The notes under the pieces: model-generated
The model's input: only the letters and a program-made list of their open reading frames with translations
The model's database searches: none
Told to the model about the DNA's origin: nothing
Shown here: in pieces, positions 22,991 through 34,380 of the stretch
How the letters are laid out: each line of letters opens with the position of its first letter
How positions within the stretch are numbered: position 1 is the stretch's first letter
Origin: Norana najaformis
Taxonomy: Eukaryota > Annelida > Clitellata > Crassiclitellata > Hormogastridae
DNA length: 64,000 nt
Direction of reading: 5' to 3'
Assembly (NCBI GenBank): GCA_964023275.1
Contig: OZ029922.1
Span: 1,198,741 to 1,262,740 of the forward strand
Made by a program: the position numbers and the translations under genes

Positions 22991-24154
22991 ATTTCAGTGC
23001 TGCTTGTATCATATTTTTCAGACGCATCTAATGTTATAGTTGTCAGATGCTTGTGAATTCCCCAAGACGTACTGCCTAGATGTAAAATATTCGTCTGTCA
23101 AAGCTATGATGTACAGTAAAAGCTTTTTACCTCATCTGCGTTTCCTGTCTGTTTGAAGTTGTTTGTTTAAATGATGAACTGGTGGGCCGCACCTTGGCAA
23201 CCATCAGTTAGATAGCTATGTGGGGTTGGAAGAAAGCGTATCTGTTCAAAAGTACTGGGTTCATATTCAGGCCATTTTTTTAATTAAATGATTGTAGTGA
23301 TATTTTATTACTATAACAATACAAAAATACTTAATTTGATAGTATTATTACTGTCACCATACACAAATACTTACTGTGATAACAGTATTATTACTATCAG
23401 CATAATTTCAAAATAAATATTATTGTGATAATAAGATGTTATGACATATAATGTAATAGTAATGATTTAATGATAATGACAATAATAATAATAATTTTCT
23501 CTGGAGCCTTTATCAGTCTCAGGGGACCACAGGTACCTCAGTCAAAAATAAGAATAGAGATTTTCCAAGTCTTCATCTGCTAGTAATGAAGCGAAATGGG
23601 TCATGTATAGTTCCTGGTGTGGTTGATGGCTTCCAGATGTCCAGCCCTCACAGAATGGGCAAAGTCCATGGAATCAAAGTTTATCCTTTGCATGCAGAAA
23701 ACTATGCATGAAGGCCACGATAGATGCTATGTGGCCTGTGAGCGTGTGTGTGTGTGTGCATGCAAACATGTAGGCAACATCAGTATATGCTGCTAATAGA
23801 CACTATTTTTGAGAATAATCATGGATCCACAACAGTTGTCTATGCCAACTACGCCCATGTCTGTCTGTATGACTGTCTGTCTCTGACTGTCCCTTATTCT
23901 CTTTTGCTTTCTCTGTCACCCTTGCTATCTCTTTATCTGTCTCTCTGCCTGGCTGCCAGTTAAGACACTTCAATGGTATCTCAGGCAGAAAACAACCTGG
24001 CTGTACCATAGGTTAGCAGGTGCAAGCCTTCTTCTGAGGCTACAGTACCATTGACAGGCACTCAGTGTCATCGACCGCTGCCTTGTTGAGTATTGGCGCT
24101 ATATAAATAAGTATAGACATAAGTATATAAATTGTATAAAGGCGGCAGTACAGA

Positions 24155-25048
24155 ATGAGGTCGGATTCTCAGAGATTTGGGCTATGTGTCTATCTGACCC
24201 TGTTTGTTATTTGTGTTGAGGCCTCATTCCCACCAGATAAACAAGGTAAATGTATGCGTCATTATCGTAGTTGTGGATGTCATCATTGTAAATGTTGCAT
24301 CATCATATATTAGTTGTTGCATCATCATATTTGTGAGCATCGTAGTTGTCACCTTGATAGTTGTTGTCATCATTATCTAGTCGTTATCATTGTTGTCATC
24401 ATCTTAGTTGTCATCGTAGTTACCGTTACCATCGTATACTACACTATATTAGATTGCATTTGTGGTAACCATTCGACAGAGCATCCCGATGGTTTCTGGT
24501 TCGGAACGCAGTCGCTGTTCTGCATGACGTCCAAGGCTACCGGTCCACTTGCCCGTCTGATCAGCAAGAGATCCACGTCCTATGAGGCCACTCCCCAGCG
24601 CAATGGCCTTCGCTACATCCACCGCCTCATCTTCTATAGAGACACCGTCTTTGAGTGGGGTACGGGGGTCCGTGGCTACTACTGGGGCCTGGCCGCTTCC
24701 GTCATCGACTGTCCCGTGACCTGGGAGCCGTCGCCTGCTGGCCAGAGTCACTGCCCCTTCGAAGCCCTGGCCAACTTCACCCGCCTGTACCGAAACAGGT
24801 TTGGCCCTTACCACCTGGTGACGAACAACTGCCACCATTTTGCCAACCGTGTCTCTGCGTTGCTGTCCGATCCAGACTGTGGAGCGACTGGAGGGAATCG
24901 AGGAGTGGCCGATGGAATCGTCTCGAAGGTTGAGAGGTCCATCTGGAAGGCGATCAGCTTCGTTCTGTCCTACGTGGCACCAGTGCCCAGAACCGAAAAG
25001 GAAACACAAGATGTGCCATCGCAGGAAACTGAATTTATTATTCATTAG
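24155..25048 (+). CDS. Secreted PPPDE/DeSI-like (peptidase C97) thiol hydrolase candidate
   Basis: Two exons are inferred: 24155-24245 and 24480-25048 (TAG). The donor AAG|GTAAAT and acceptor GACAG|AG share phase 1. Exon 1 encodes a short N-terminus followed by the hydrophobic stretch LCVYLTLFVICVEA, a convincing signal peptide. The mature part contains YIHRLIFYRDTVFEWGTGV and, about 60 residues later, YHLVTNNCHHFANRVSALL. These match the two halves of the PPPDE/DeSI fold (Pfam Peptidase_C97): the His in the H-x-x-(I/V) strand and the Cys in the NCxxF motif. Family members act as deSUMOylating or deubiquitinating isopeptidases or as acyl-thioesterase-like enzymes in the cytosol. Secretion would be unusual for them. 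LRAT/NlpC-type proteins share the NCxxF motif and are the main alternative. Several extra Cys residues suit a disulphide-bonded extracellular protein. The protein is about 219 residues long. Confidence 0.68.
24255..24435 (+). repeat. Degenerate TTGTCATCAT minisatellite in the C97-like intron
   Basis: Words such as TTGTTGTCATCAT, GTTGCATCATCATA and GTAGTTGTCA recur throughout this short intron. Confidence 0.65.
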
Positions 25049-25066
25049 AAGATTAAGTCTGGGAAC

Positions 25067-25072
25067 AATAAA
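25067..25072 (+). promoter_or_regulatory. Poly(A) signal AATAAA of the C97-like gene
   Basis: A canonical AATAAA hexamer lies 19 nt after the stop codon at 25048, implying a very short 3' UTR. Confidence 0.5.
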
Positions 25073-25239
25073 ATAGATGGTCATGATGACTATGTAGTTA
25101 TTACCATTGTTGTTTAGTATAATAAATGCAGTGATTATTGTGATTACTACTACTGTTAATACTGCTGCTGCTACTTCTTGGGACTCAAACCATGTACTAC
25201 TTCTATTACTCCCACTGCTGCTGATACTACTAATGCTAC

Positions 25240-25241
<2 letters not shown>

Positions 25242-25285
<44 letters not shown>
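25242..25285 (+). repeat. (CT)n microsatellite
   Basis: An uninterrupted run of about 22 CT units. Confidence 0.95.
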
Positions 25286-25287
<2 letters not shown>

Positions 25288-25844
25288 TTTGGTGGTATAC
25301 TAAGCAAGCTGTTTTGTCCTGGGTTCCCTTCTTCCATGGTGTATGAAAGCCTACACCACGATTACAAGGTGGGGACTCCACCAATCGTGCCCACACGGGC
25401 TTTAAGGCCCACTCCTTGTGTTAAACAAAATTTCTTACACGTGAAATTCTACTGTTAAACAGGCCTAACTATGCTCTGCTTCCTTACAGTCCCCTAGCCC
25501 TTATCACCATCAGCACCAGCAGCAGCAGCTCAGGCCCTTCACCGACCTGATAAGCCAACACAACTAGGTGTACACAACAAATATTCCTGGACTTAGAACG
25601 CCTTTCTGTAGACCTTACATAAGAGACATTCCAAAATAAGATAGTAACTTAGCAAAACTTTGAATCTCTGCGCTACCTATTTTGGTAATGTAAGGTAATA
25701 ATGGAGCACAGTGACAGTCAGAGGTCTGGTACATACTGTCTTACTTTTATCTTCCTTTGTTATACGTTACACTCTCGCTTTCTGGTACCTTATTTCTACG
25801 TTATTCTGGATTGCTGTTCTGTTACTGTGTCAATTTATGTGTCT

Positions 25845-26000
25845 CAGTAATTGTAATCGTAAACTAGAGAGATTCTACAGCACCCAACGAAAGCTAAGTC
25901 ATGGAAACTAGCTTATTCACAGGTGCTCAGTCAAAACAGAATCGATAGGCAAGAAGGGTTTGGTTCCAGGTCGAGAGACAAGAGTCAGACAGGCAGGCAG
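25845..26000 (-). mobile_element. LINE 3'-end fragment, inverted
   Basis: TAATCGTAAACTAGAGAG, CAACGAAAGCTAAGTCATGG, TAGCTTATTCACAGGTGCTC and GTTCCAGGTCGAGAG are the reverse complement of the 22490 repeat. Confidence 0.65.
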
Positions 26001-27164
26001 TAAGACGGCTACGGTGGGTGGTGTTTGGAATTGGATCTGTGAGATAGATAAGGGGAAGAAGAGGAAGAAGTACTCTAGCCACAAGTGTCCACTGGCATTA
26101 GACATGACCAAAAGACTTACTGTATACTTTTTACATTTAAAAGCGTAATGACTAATATTCAACAAGAAAAAAGTTTCAAAGGATTTTTATTCCTACAGTA
26201 TGCTGCAGGGAAACTAAACTACCAGGTAACAATGAAAGCAAATATGGCAGAAACTGAAACTTCACAGATACTTAAACTTAAAACTGGCTTAGAAAAAGCT
26301 TAACAATTATATCAGTGTCTAAAGATTGGTCCAATATACAACCACATCACTAGAAAAATATCTCTGAATGTTTAGGCGTCTGATAGTTTAAATCTTTTAA
26401 AATGCTAACAACACATGCATTAGACATGTTGTCTCAAAAGTAGTAAAGATGGCCCACTTAGCCAATAAACTGTTCATCTCAATTAACAGGAAAATTATTT
26501 CAAAAGTCAAAAGCCAGCTTTTATAACTATAAATGCCTTAAATACTTAAAAACAGTTGCAAAAATGAATCTATGTTCAGAAACAGTACTGATGAAAATCT
26601 TAGTTCATTACAGAAACAGCTTTTCAGCCTGTCTTATACATCACACCGTTTAAGATTTTAAAACTGTAGTAACTGACATCAAAACCACTTCAAAGGCCAT
26701 CATAATTATTTCTTTCTTTTAACTATTTAGCAATCCACATTCCTTCATACAACAATTTTTTACAAACATGGAATATTGTCAATCCAAGAATCGGAAATAA
26801 CCCATTGTGAGCATTTCTTTTGATATACTCAAACTTTACAATAGTCAACAATGATATGTATCTCAGATCCATTCTTAGTATTTACAACTGAACTTAATTC
26901 TCAAATAATCACCCTGACAACTAACAGCTGTTTATAAATGTTCAGCAAATAACATACATGGACTTAAACAGAGATATTTACACCCAGCTGTGCACATTTC
27001 TCCGGAAACACAGGTACATCCTTAAACACTACATCTGAGAACTAAATCAGGTATTATAACAACCTTTGGTTACAATGAGATAATGTACTCAGTTGCCTCC
27101 TTACATTTTGGAGCTCTGTCTCTGCATCCAAATTATATCGGAAGTTATATTACATCACAGTATC

Positions 27165-27303
27165 CTACCATAGCCTGGCTTCTGGTTTCTCTGACCAATC
27201 AGAATTCGACCAACAGATTACGATTTTTGCTTGAAGTTATCTTCAACTGATGCCTTGGGCAGTTTGACAACGGTGCTATAGAAGTCTTTAGATTAGATTA
27301 GAG
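27165..27303 (+). mobile_element. TTAGA-tailed repeat
   Basis: CATAGCCTGGCTTCTGGTTT, CAACTGATGCCTTGGGCAGT, ACGGTGCTATAGAAGTCTTT and AGATTAGATTAGAG form a well-kept 3' end. Confidence 0.62.
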
Positions 27304-28019
27304 CCCCATAAGGAGGTAACTGAGTAACTACACAACTTCATCTACAACAACAAGAGTAGCTGCTTTCGAGGCAAGATCTTCATAATTTCTGTAGAGTATA
27401 TAAGTCAGAACTTGTATAACATCTGAGCATCTCATAAAGAGGTTACTCTGAATGTATAATGATGTCAGCAACAAACTGAGGTGCTACCCTTGAGGCAACT
27501 CCTCACTTTATATATAATCTCCTCACTTTTAATATCGATAAGAATGGTTAAGAACTGGAAAGTCAACAAATTCATAATGCCTGGAAATGTCATGGCTAGC
27601 AGATGTAATCACAATGTAAAGTAATGGTCAAATAATGGTGCATGTTATAAACACTTCTGTTTAAGTCTTCAATGACACATATCCTGCCTCAAGCAAACAC
27701 ACATAACCAGCAAATCAAGTCTTCCTTTTGGTGTGCACAGCTCAAAAATGTATTCAGCTGCATTGGGAAGCAAACCCTGTACTCAACGGCAACAGGTCAA
27801 TGCTTTTCCACTCAGCAGTACTATTGTACATCACAGACTGCGAAGTTATTCAACTAACAACACATTGTGATTACAGGCCTTTTAAAAAAGAAACAGACAT
27901 CAGAATTCAATAATGACATTAAAATAATAATAAGTTGTTTTAATACAATTGTACAAAGCAAACACGTGATCACAGTTCACTTACTACCACTGGCAAAAGA
28001 GCTGATCGATGAACCAGTA

Positions 28020-28430
28020 TGTTAAATCCCTTGACTAACAAGGGGTACCAAGGCACAATTACCACAAAGTACCAGGTAGCTATCAACACAAATCATGTAA
28101 AGGGTCTGGCACCATCACCAAAACGTATCAAATTACCAGAGAACATCAGGCAGCAGTTACCAAAAATTATCAATGTAATCACTAAAAAGTATCAAGCACA
28201 GTTATCAAACAGCACCAAGATAAAGTTATAAAAAATATCAACATGCAGTACATCCAGTTACCAAATTGCATTCAGATACAGTATCAGGTTACAGCTACTA
28301 AAATTAATAAGGTACAATTACCAAAATCATTCAGGTAACTAAAAGTATCAAGGTAAAATTATTACAAAGTACCAAGGTACTGCAAATAAACAGTACCAAT
28401 GAAAGTACCACAGTACAATAAGCAAAAAAC
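28020..28430 (+). repeat. Degenerate ~20-25-bp repeat (ATTACCAAA / GTACCAAGGT)
   Basis: About 15 diverged units built of GGTACAATTACCAAAA and AGTATCAAG words fill this stretch; it lies downstream of ORAI. Confidence 0.65.
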
Positions 28431-29063
28431 CAAATTCCTAGACAGATTGCAGACAATTGGATACAGTCCATAAGCAAGTACTACATAAAAAAGATTTACA
28501 TCAAAAACTTCCAACGGTCAGCGTGGAATAAAATAAGTTTAGGCTTATACAAGAATTATATTGCTTATAACATGTTGTATCATATAACGTGTATAAAACC
28601 CATAGCTTTGTATAACACCTTTGCATGCAAACTTTTCCTACATGCTTCACGAGTATCACATAACATTGCCTGCTTCAAGTTGTTTGCAGGTGGGCATACT
28701 TATTTCTAATAAAAATCCTCATAATTTTTTTAAATTCGTGATAAAAATGCATTTGCCAATTATAAGTAATTCCTCCTAAATTTTTCAAGTTTTAGAACTT
28801 AACCCTTTCAAAAAATTTATACATTTATTTTTATTCATATAAATTAAAAAATTTAATATTAATCAATTCTGGGCAACATTTCAGCAATATTTGGTTATAT
28901 TTTACATGATTTTTAATTGTTAGAAGGGATTTACCAACTTATATATACTCGAAGTTTATTAAGATGGCACCATACTATTGCATAGCAAAATCTGTGTTAC
29001 TGATACTCATTTTAAAAAATTTTTTCTTTCAAATAATTTCTTAAAATTTATTCGTAACTTTCT

Positions 29064-32000
29064 TCAAACATCGATCACAGATGATCTTGATCTCCGATCT
29101 TCCAAGTGCGTCAGATCGTTTTCCAGTTCGGAAAGCTCAGTTGCCTTCTGCTGGTACTTGAACGAGACAAGTCTCTGGTAGAAAATCACGGAGAACACGA
29201 TAAAAAGAACAAGAACTGGAATGAGAATCACGGTAACAACTATGGCCGCTGTTGTGCTGATGGCTATGAATCGAACCCATGCGAGCAGCGCCATCTGTCC
29301 AAGGAAAAGCAAGATTCCGAAACCCGTCGAAAAGATCCAGGCAAGTTCAATGAAGCCACGAAGCCGTGAGTGCGGTGAGTTACGAATTTCCAATGCGTCA
29401 TTAGACTCAGCGACTGCGTCAATGTGTGGAAGAATGCAAGTGCTGACTAAAAGTGCAATGAGATGGACTGCGACCACAAGCGAAGTGCAAACGGCAAATG
29501 TGACGATGAGACCCTGTGGAACTGAGTTGTCAAGGTTCAGCTCAACCATAGAAACCTGTGAATGAACAAGAAAAAGTTTTATAAATAAATAGCATATTAT
29601 TCCAAAATAAGACAACTGCAAAATAATTGTAGATGTAATGTAGTGTAATGGTCACAGGATAGTAAATGTAATGGTAATGTAATAAACATAAACATAATGT
29701 TAATGTAACTGTAAATGCAGTAGTAATGTAATTATACCTCCACTATTGAAATTTACAAACCAACCCAAGTTTATCATCAAACCCATTGCCCCAATTAATA
29801 TTCACAATTATTGCAAATTTAAAGTAAGCGTAAAAGCAATGGCAATGTAACTGTAAAAGCAATGGCTAAGTAACTGTAAAAGCAATGGCAATGTAATTGT
29901 GTGGAACATAATTGTAATGGTAAAACTGACATAGCACACTACCGGTGGCATAACTAGCCTTCCGAGGGCCCTTGTGCAAACTGAACTTTGTCTATTTAAC
30001 TTTACATAATTGAGCAACCGGGCCTTGGCCCCTTGGGAGCCCCGGCGGCCCCTGGCCTTGTGGCCCCTTGTGCTTTGCACAACCTGCACAATCTATTGCA
30101 ACGCCCCTGCACATTACTCTGGTGTCCTTCATACGGGACAATGGTGAGAAGACTCAGGTCTTTTAAATGATTACAAGTGGCATTACACTGATCGTCTAGG
30201 AGAAGAATGCAAAGTTTATGGAAATCTCATAATAGGCTCAACCAAGATTTTTCAAGATATGCATAATTATTAGTTTATTTGGGATGATCAACTAAAGGAG
30301 TTGATCATCGAAGAACTCAGTATTGGCACTCTAATAATTTAACACAACAAACTGGCTCTAGGTATATCTCGTTAACAGCACATCGCACCAATTACTGGCG
30401 CTATAAAATTTAAATACTGACAGCATAGGAACTCTTACCATAGCAAAGCCTGCCAGAAGAGCCGATGTTTTACTGGAAGTTTGCAATTTGGCACGAGCAA
30501 GGTGGAAACTGTGCCAGTTCTGGTCGAAATACAACGAAGGTCGTCTAGCGGAGATCGCCATCTCTCGTTCTGAACCAGAATTAGAAAAAGCGCCCAAACC
30601 CAACAAATTAACGCTCACTGGCAAAATCTCAGACAGCCGTACCGCATCCCAGTCATCTCCGAAGCCCGATCGCCTCCTGAAAGTACACAAACCCGTGGAA
30701 TTAGGGCGCCGAGGAACTTGAACGCGTTATCACATGGGCACAAGCCGTAAATCACAAAAACCATTGGCCTTATCAAACCCACCGAACTATTAAGAAACAA
30801 TATGGTCTCTCTCCTCAGCCTGCTTCCGATAACAGAATAACATCCGGCTATGGAGGACCCGCATGAAATAATATAGCAATAATAATTTATATTGTAAATA
30901 TTATTAGCCTACATATTTTGGCTCAGTGACTAAATTATTAAAAGCAGTAACTAGGATTAAAATAAAACATACAATTTTAGACAAAATTGTCTGTGATTTC
31001 GCAAGCATTATAAAATTCAACACGTCTGTTTGCTCAGTGGTTTAATAAGGCAATCGCCAGAACTCGAACAGTTGCTATATTAAAAAACCATGTTGGCGAA
31101 AAAATAGCAAATTAAACGATGTTATTTTTGCTAAAAAATTTAAAATGTATGTTAATTCAAATATTTAGAAGACATTTAAATAAAATAGCCAATTAGCACT
31201 AAATTGTGGGCCCTCAGGCGAATAAACCAATTGCAAAGAAATTGAGTTTTCTTACGCGGGTTAAGTCTTGAGTAGTCGTAATCGTAATCCCGAGATTTCT
31301 ACAGAGCCCAACGAAATCCATGTCACGAGGACCAGCTTATTCACAGGCGCTCAGTCAAAACAAAATCGTTAGACACAAATGGTTCGGTTCCGGGTCAAGA
31401 TCCAAAAGTCAGTTGGAATTCCTTTCATTTGATGTAATGTTTATAAAAGGTATGAGCGAGCATATCTAATAGTACTTTCTGATAGAACTCCTGAAAACTT
31501 CAATAACCATACAATATTTATCCCGTAATTATTATATTAAAAATCATGATATTTAGGCATTTGCTTCATAGTTGGAAGCCGTGAAAGACCGTATATATGT
31601 ATGCATCAATAGGCCTACACTTAATACAGCGCCTTTAAAGTAGGCTACTTCACAAAACGCTTTAAATGCACCTGTCTTCTGGACTATCTGAATTATGGAT
31701 CAAGACGTTAGTTATCCCTACGCCCCATATAAATCGCACCCTGCCAAGCCGAGGCCAGCGAGGGTTTAAAGTGAAAGAAAAAACAGTTTGATAGTAGGCG
31801 GTCACGAGCGTGATCAACACTAAAATGCCTCATCTAAGTCACGCGCTGCCTTCACAAAAACTACTTTTGAATCATACACTAAAAAATAAGTGTGGCACAA
31901 CGAAAATCTAGCGAATTTTACACCCAGGCCACGACCCTTTAACGCCAATCAGTGTAAAAACGTTGGAATGTTACTTTAACTGACCTTTTCCAGTCACCTT

Positions 32001-32214
32001 GTACAGTTACCATGTCTCCTGTTGCACAGCTTCAATGTGTAGGCCTACTTATAAACTTTGTAATGTAATTATCAGCTTTCAGTGTACTGTACTGTATTTT
32101 ACATAACGCGTAACTTTACTAATAGGCCTACAAATTATATTTATCACTACATTAAATTACACGCAGCGTGAGAACTAACACTCACCTGCATGCAAGCGCC
32201 GAGGCCCTGTTCAT
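29064..32214 (-). CDS. ORAI: ORAI calcium release-activated calcium channel
   Basis: Plasma-membrane pore subunit of store-operated calcium entry, gated by STIM. Three exons on the minus strand: 32214-32186 (ATG, 29 nt, phase 2), 30676-30439 and 29555-29064 (TGA); the predicted protein is about 251 residues. Seen directly: LARAKLQTSSKTSALLAGFAM, matching the N-terminal helix and start of TM1; then MVELNLD, with the Glu of the selectivity filter; CTSLVVAVHLIALLVSTCIL (TM2); IELAWIFSTGFGILLFLGQM (TM3); a long hydrophobic TM4; and ELSELENDLTHLEDRRSR, the C-terminal helix that binds STIM. The second intron splits TM1 between FAM and VSMVEL. The residue aligned with human ORAI1 Arg91 is Lys. The short first exon is inferred from a strong donor and matching phase and is the least certain part. 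The gene is divergent from the GAREM-like gene. Confidence 0.93.
29635..29905 (+). repeat. Degenerate and 24-bp tandem repeats in the ORAI intron
   Basis: GTAACTGTAAAAGCAATGGC-type units are repeated three times (29825-29900), preceded by looser GTAATGTAATGG words. Confidence 0.7.
29943..30109 (-). mobile_element. hAT-type MITE, copy 2, in the ORAI intron
   Basis: A 167-bp element related to copies at 16021 and 48932, inverted. It is flanked by CACACTAC (29935-29942) and CACATTAC (30110-30117), an 8-bp duplication with one mismatch, so it is older than the other two. Termini: CAGGGGCGTTGC at the right end and its inverted partner CGGTGGCATAAC at the left. Confidence 0.85.
31270..31425 (-). 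mobile_element. LINE 3'-end fragment, inverted, in the ORAI first intron
   Basis: GTAGTCGTAATCGTAATCCC, CAGCTTATTCACAGGCGCTC and GGTTCGGTTCCGGGTCAAGA match the reverse complement of the 22490 repeat. Confidence 0.65.
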
Positions 32215-32439
32215 AAATAGGCCGATTTCGGATTACACACAAGCCTACGTGTGTACATTTACATGTTTACATTACTCTATTGAAATTATAGTATGATAAC
32301 AGTAATTATTAGTGTGGCCACGAAGCACTAAGCAGACATTAATTTCTTGAACATGATGCCTATTTAAGATCGTTTTCATTTTGTTTGTTTACTTGCAAAC
32401 ATCTTTGTCTTCCTCACTCAATATATCTACCTCTACCCC

Positions 32440-32520
32440 TTCTTTGTCTTCCTCCATCTTTCTATCTCTCTCTATCTCTCTATCTGTCTATCTCTCTGTC
32501 TATCTCACTCTGCATTCCTA
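32440..32520 (+). repeat. (TCTA/TCTC)n microsatellite
   Basis: Imperfect TCTATCTCTC and CTGTCTATCT runs. Confidence 0.8.
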
Positions 32521-32809
32521 TCTGCTTGCCTACGTATTTGTCTTCTTCCGTTCCTTTCTGTATCAATCTCTCCTTGCATCCATACCTGCATGTCCATCTG
32601 TCTTAATTCCTCTGTCAATCTCTCCCTGTATCTCTCTCCTTTTGCATGTCCATCAGCATTCCTCCTCCCTCCGTCTTCTCCCTGTCATCCTCTGAGGTTG
32701 CCTACCTCCTTCTCTATTTGCCTCTGCCTCTCTTTCCTTCCTTACCTCCCTCCTCCTTTTCAAACTTACATACATACAAATAAGGTGATACAGCTATATA
32801 CCCATTTCT

Positions 32810-32842
32810 TTCATTCATTCATTCATTCATTCATTCATTCAA
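32810..32842 (+). repeat. (ATTC)n microsatellite
   Basis: About eight ATTC units. Confidence 0.9.
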
Positions 32843-33065
32843 AGCATTTATACAGCGCCCCTTTAATTTGAATACCCAGAGGCGCTCCCAGCCAAGCACA
32901 GCCCCCCAGCGTAAGTGGCAGGTCCTGCGATGCACTGGCCCCAATATCCAGGACTTTGGGATTCGTCCATTGCCGGCCGAAGGGTCAAAGAGCAGAAAAC
33001 AAGCGCCTCGTGTACATGCCACCACGAGCACATGATCTTCCCCCCACGAATCACCTGAGTCTGAC
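32840..33065 (+). mobile_element. Second-family SINE body, 5' truncated or rearranged
   Basis: Contains GTGGCAGGTCCTGCGATGCA, CCAGGACTTTGGGATTCGTC and GGGTCAAAGAGCAGAAAAC, as at 52490-52580. It follows an (ATTC)n run. Confidence 0.6.
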
Positions 33066-34243
33066 TAATCAAAGTAGTACTTTATCTTAACGATAAAAGA
33101 CGAATGCCTTGAAGTCATTCACGCGTGACGCACCGCTCCGCTCCACAGTAGTCACAGCAGATCCACGCATCTTCTAATCATCAACTACAGCTGCATAACA
33201 GTCGCATAATACTGCTTATATAACCTGAGGGCATAAATATGTGTATATGTATATAACTTACCAACTCATAACATCAACTTTTGAAAATATTTATGTAGGC
33301 CTATGTCTATAATTAGGTGTAGACCTATATAGATATATATAACGTTAATATTTGAACGAGACTATGCATGTAGGCCTATTGTGGATCCTATAATGTAGGC
33401 CCCAGTTTATTATACACTGATAAATATGACAAAGGCAAAGCGATCTATAGATGCAGTTTCTGTCGGCTCCTACCGCGTGTAAGGCAGCCTGCTATTGTAC
33501 GTAGCGAGCTTAAAACGCTGTTTGCAGACTGTTCTTTGCAAGATAAAAGAGCACAAGAGTTATTGCGGGTAGCCGCCAAGCCTGTATATTCGCTGCCGTT
33601 AGTCAACCCACGTATGGTTTATTTGGGGCGGATTTATTTGGAGACTCTCTGTACACACGTTGAGTGAACCACAGCGAATCAGTTGTTCTTTTAGTTCCTT
33701 GTTTTGAACATTCGCCTAAACTCTGGCGCTATACAACTCACGTCAGATCTTCAGCCATCTGGAAGGATTTGTACCTTTGGAATTGTCGATCGTAGGATAG
33801 AAGAGGTAACACGAGTGGATAGCGCGCAAGAAGCTTGAGGCCAATATGTCTGTAGAGTATGTTAGTGTAGGGTAAGGAAGACAGGGTAAGTCGGGGAAAA
33901 GAAAATACGGTAGTGTGTGGTGGGGTAGGTCACATTGGTGGAAACTTCTATTCTATTCTATTGCGCCGCTATCGTAATGTGCATTGTGATAACGGCGCTA
34001 GAGAAGTTTCTGGGTTGGATTAGATTAGAACAGAGAAGAGTACAATAGGGTAGGGTATAGTAGGATGGGGAAGGCTGGGTAGCTTAGATATGACAACCAG
34101 ACACTAGCTAGGCACTGCTTCTATCTTTTACCTGACATGTTAAACGCGAATAAGCAGGTGCTCGTGCATTTAGCTTCTGATTACCGCCTTAGACTCTTCA
34201 AGTGTAAGATTGCAACTGTATCTTACTTTCGTTTATAGTGTCC

Positions 34244-34380
34244 ATGACAGAGGTCGCTGCTGTCCCTACGGTGACGTCATCACTGGAGTATGGATACCAG
34301 CTTAGAGTCGCCGGCTGCGCAGTTCAAGTGGTCCAGCAAGAAATACACTCTGAAGGATTTGATTGCTCTAAGCAAGGATA
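34244..34380 (+). promoter_or_regulatory. Upstream ORF overlapping the GAREM-like start, with a CRE palindrome
   Basis: An ATG at 34244 opens a short frame that overlaps the main start at 34290 in another frame and stops at TAA 34378-34380. It lies just after a possible acceptor (TTTATAG). A perfect TGACGTCA (CRE/ATF palindrome) sits at 34272-34279. If this is transcribed leader, the uORF would reduce translation of the main frame; if it is promoter DNA, the CRE is a candidate CREB/ATF site. Neither role is shown by the sequence. Confidence 0.3.

Larger units (their letters stand above)
19866..24154. other. Spacer between the SETD5-like and C97-like genes
   Basis: No coding frame with support. 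The first part is presumably the 3' UTR of the SETD5-like gene, but no clear AATAAA was seen near the stop. It holds a TTAGA-type fragment (20755-20815), two LINE/SINE tails ending CGCTATATAAATT (21725), the repeats at 22135, 22490 and 22795, AT-rich ATT runs (23270-23500), a short GT run (23742-23758), CTGTCT-rich sequence (23865-23960), and another GCTATATAAATAAG tail at 24105. Confidence 0.6.
25073..29063. other. Spacer between the C97-like gene and ORAI (convergent 3' ends)
   Basis: Contains the CT microsatellite, two interspersed repeats (25845, 27165) and the degenerate repeat at 28020. AT-rich sequence from 28700 to 29063 carries TTTATT near 28822 (AATAAA on the minus strand), a candidate poly(A) signal for ORAI. 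Nothing coding was recognised. Confidence 0.5.
32215..34289. other. Shared upstream region of ORAI (minus) and the GAREM-like gene (plus)
   Basis: About 2 kb between divergent starts. It contains TC and ATTC microsatellites, a SINE body (32840), several TAGGCCTA palindromes, G-rich GGTA/GGGTAAG sequence (33870-34090) and the CRE at 34272. No additional gene was seen. Confidence 0.5.

Noticed and set aside
24449-25396. Long minus-strand frame (315 residues)
   Set aside because: Antisense of the C97-like exon extended through the CT microsatellite (an Arg-Glu run); no domain and no start context.
32381-32871. Plus-strand Leu/Ser-rich frames
   Set aside because: Translation of TCTA/TCTC and ATTC simple repeats plus a SINE; not a gene.
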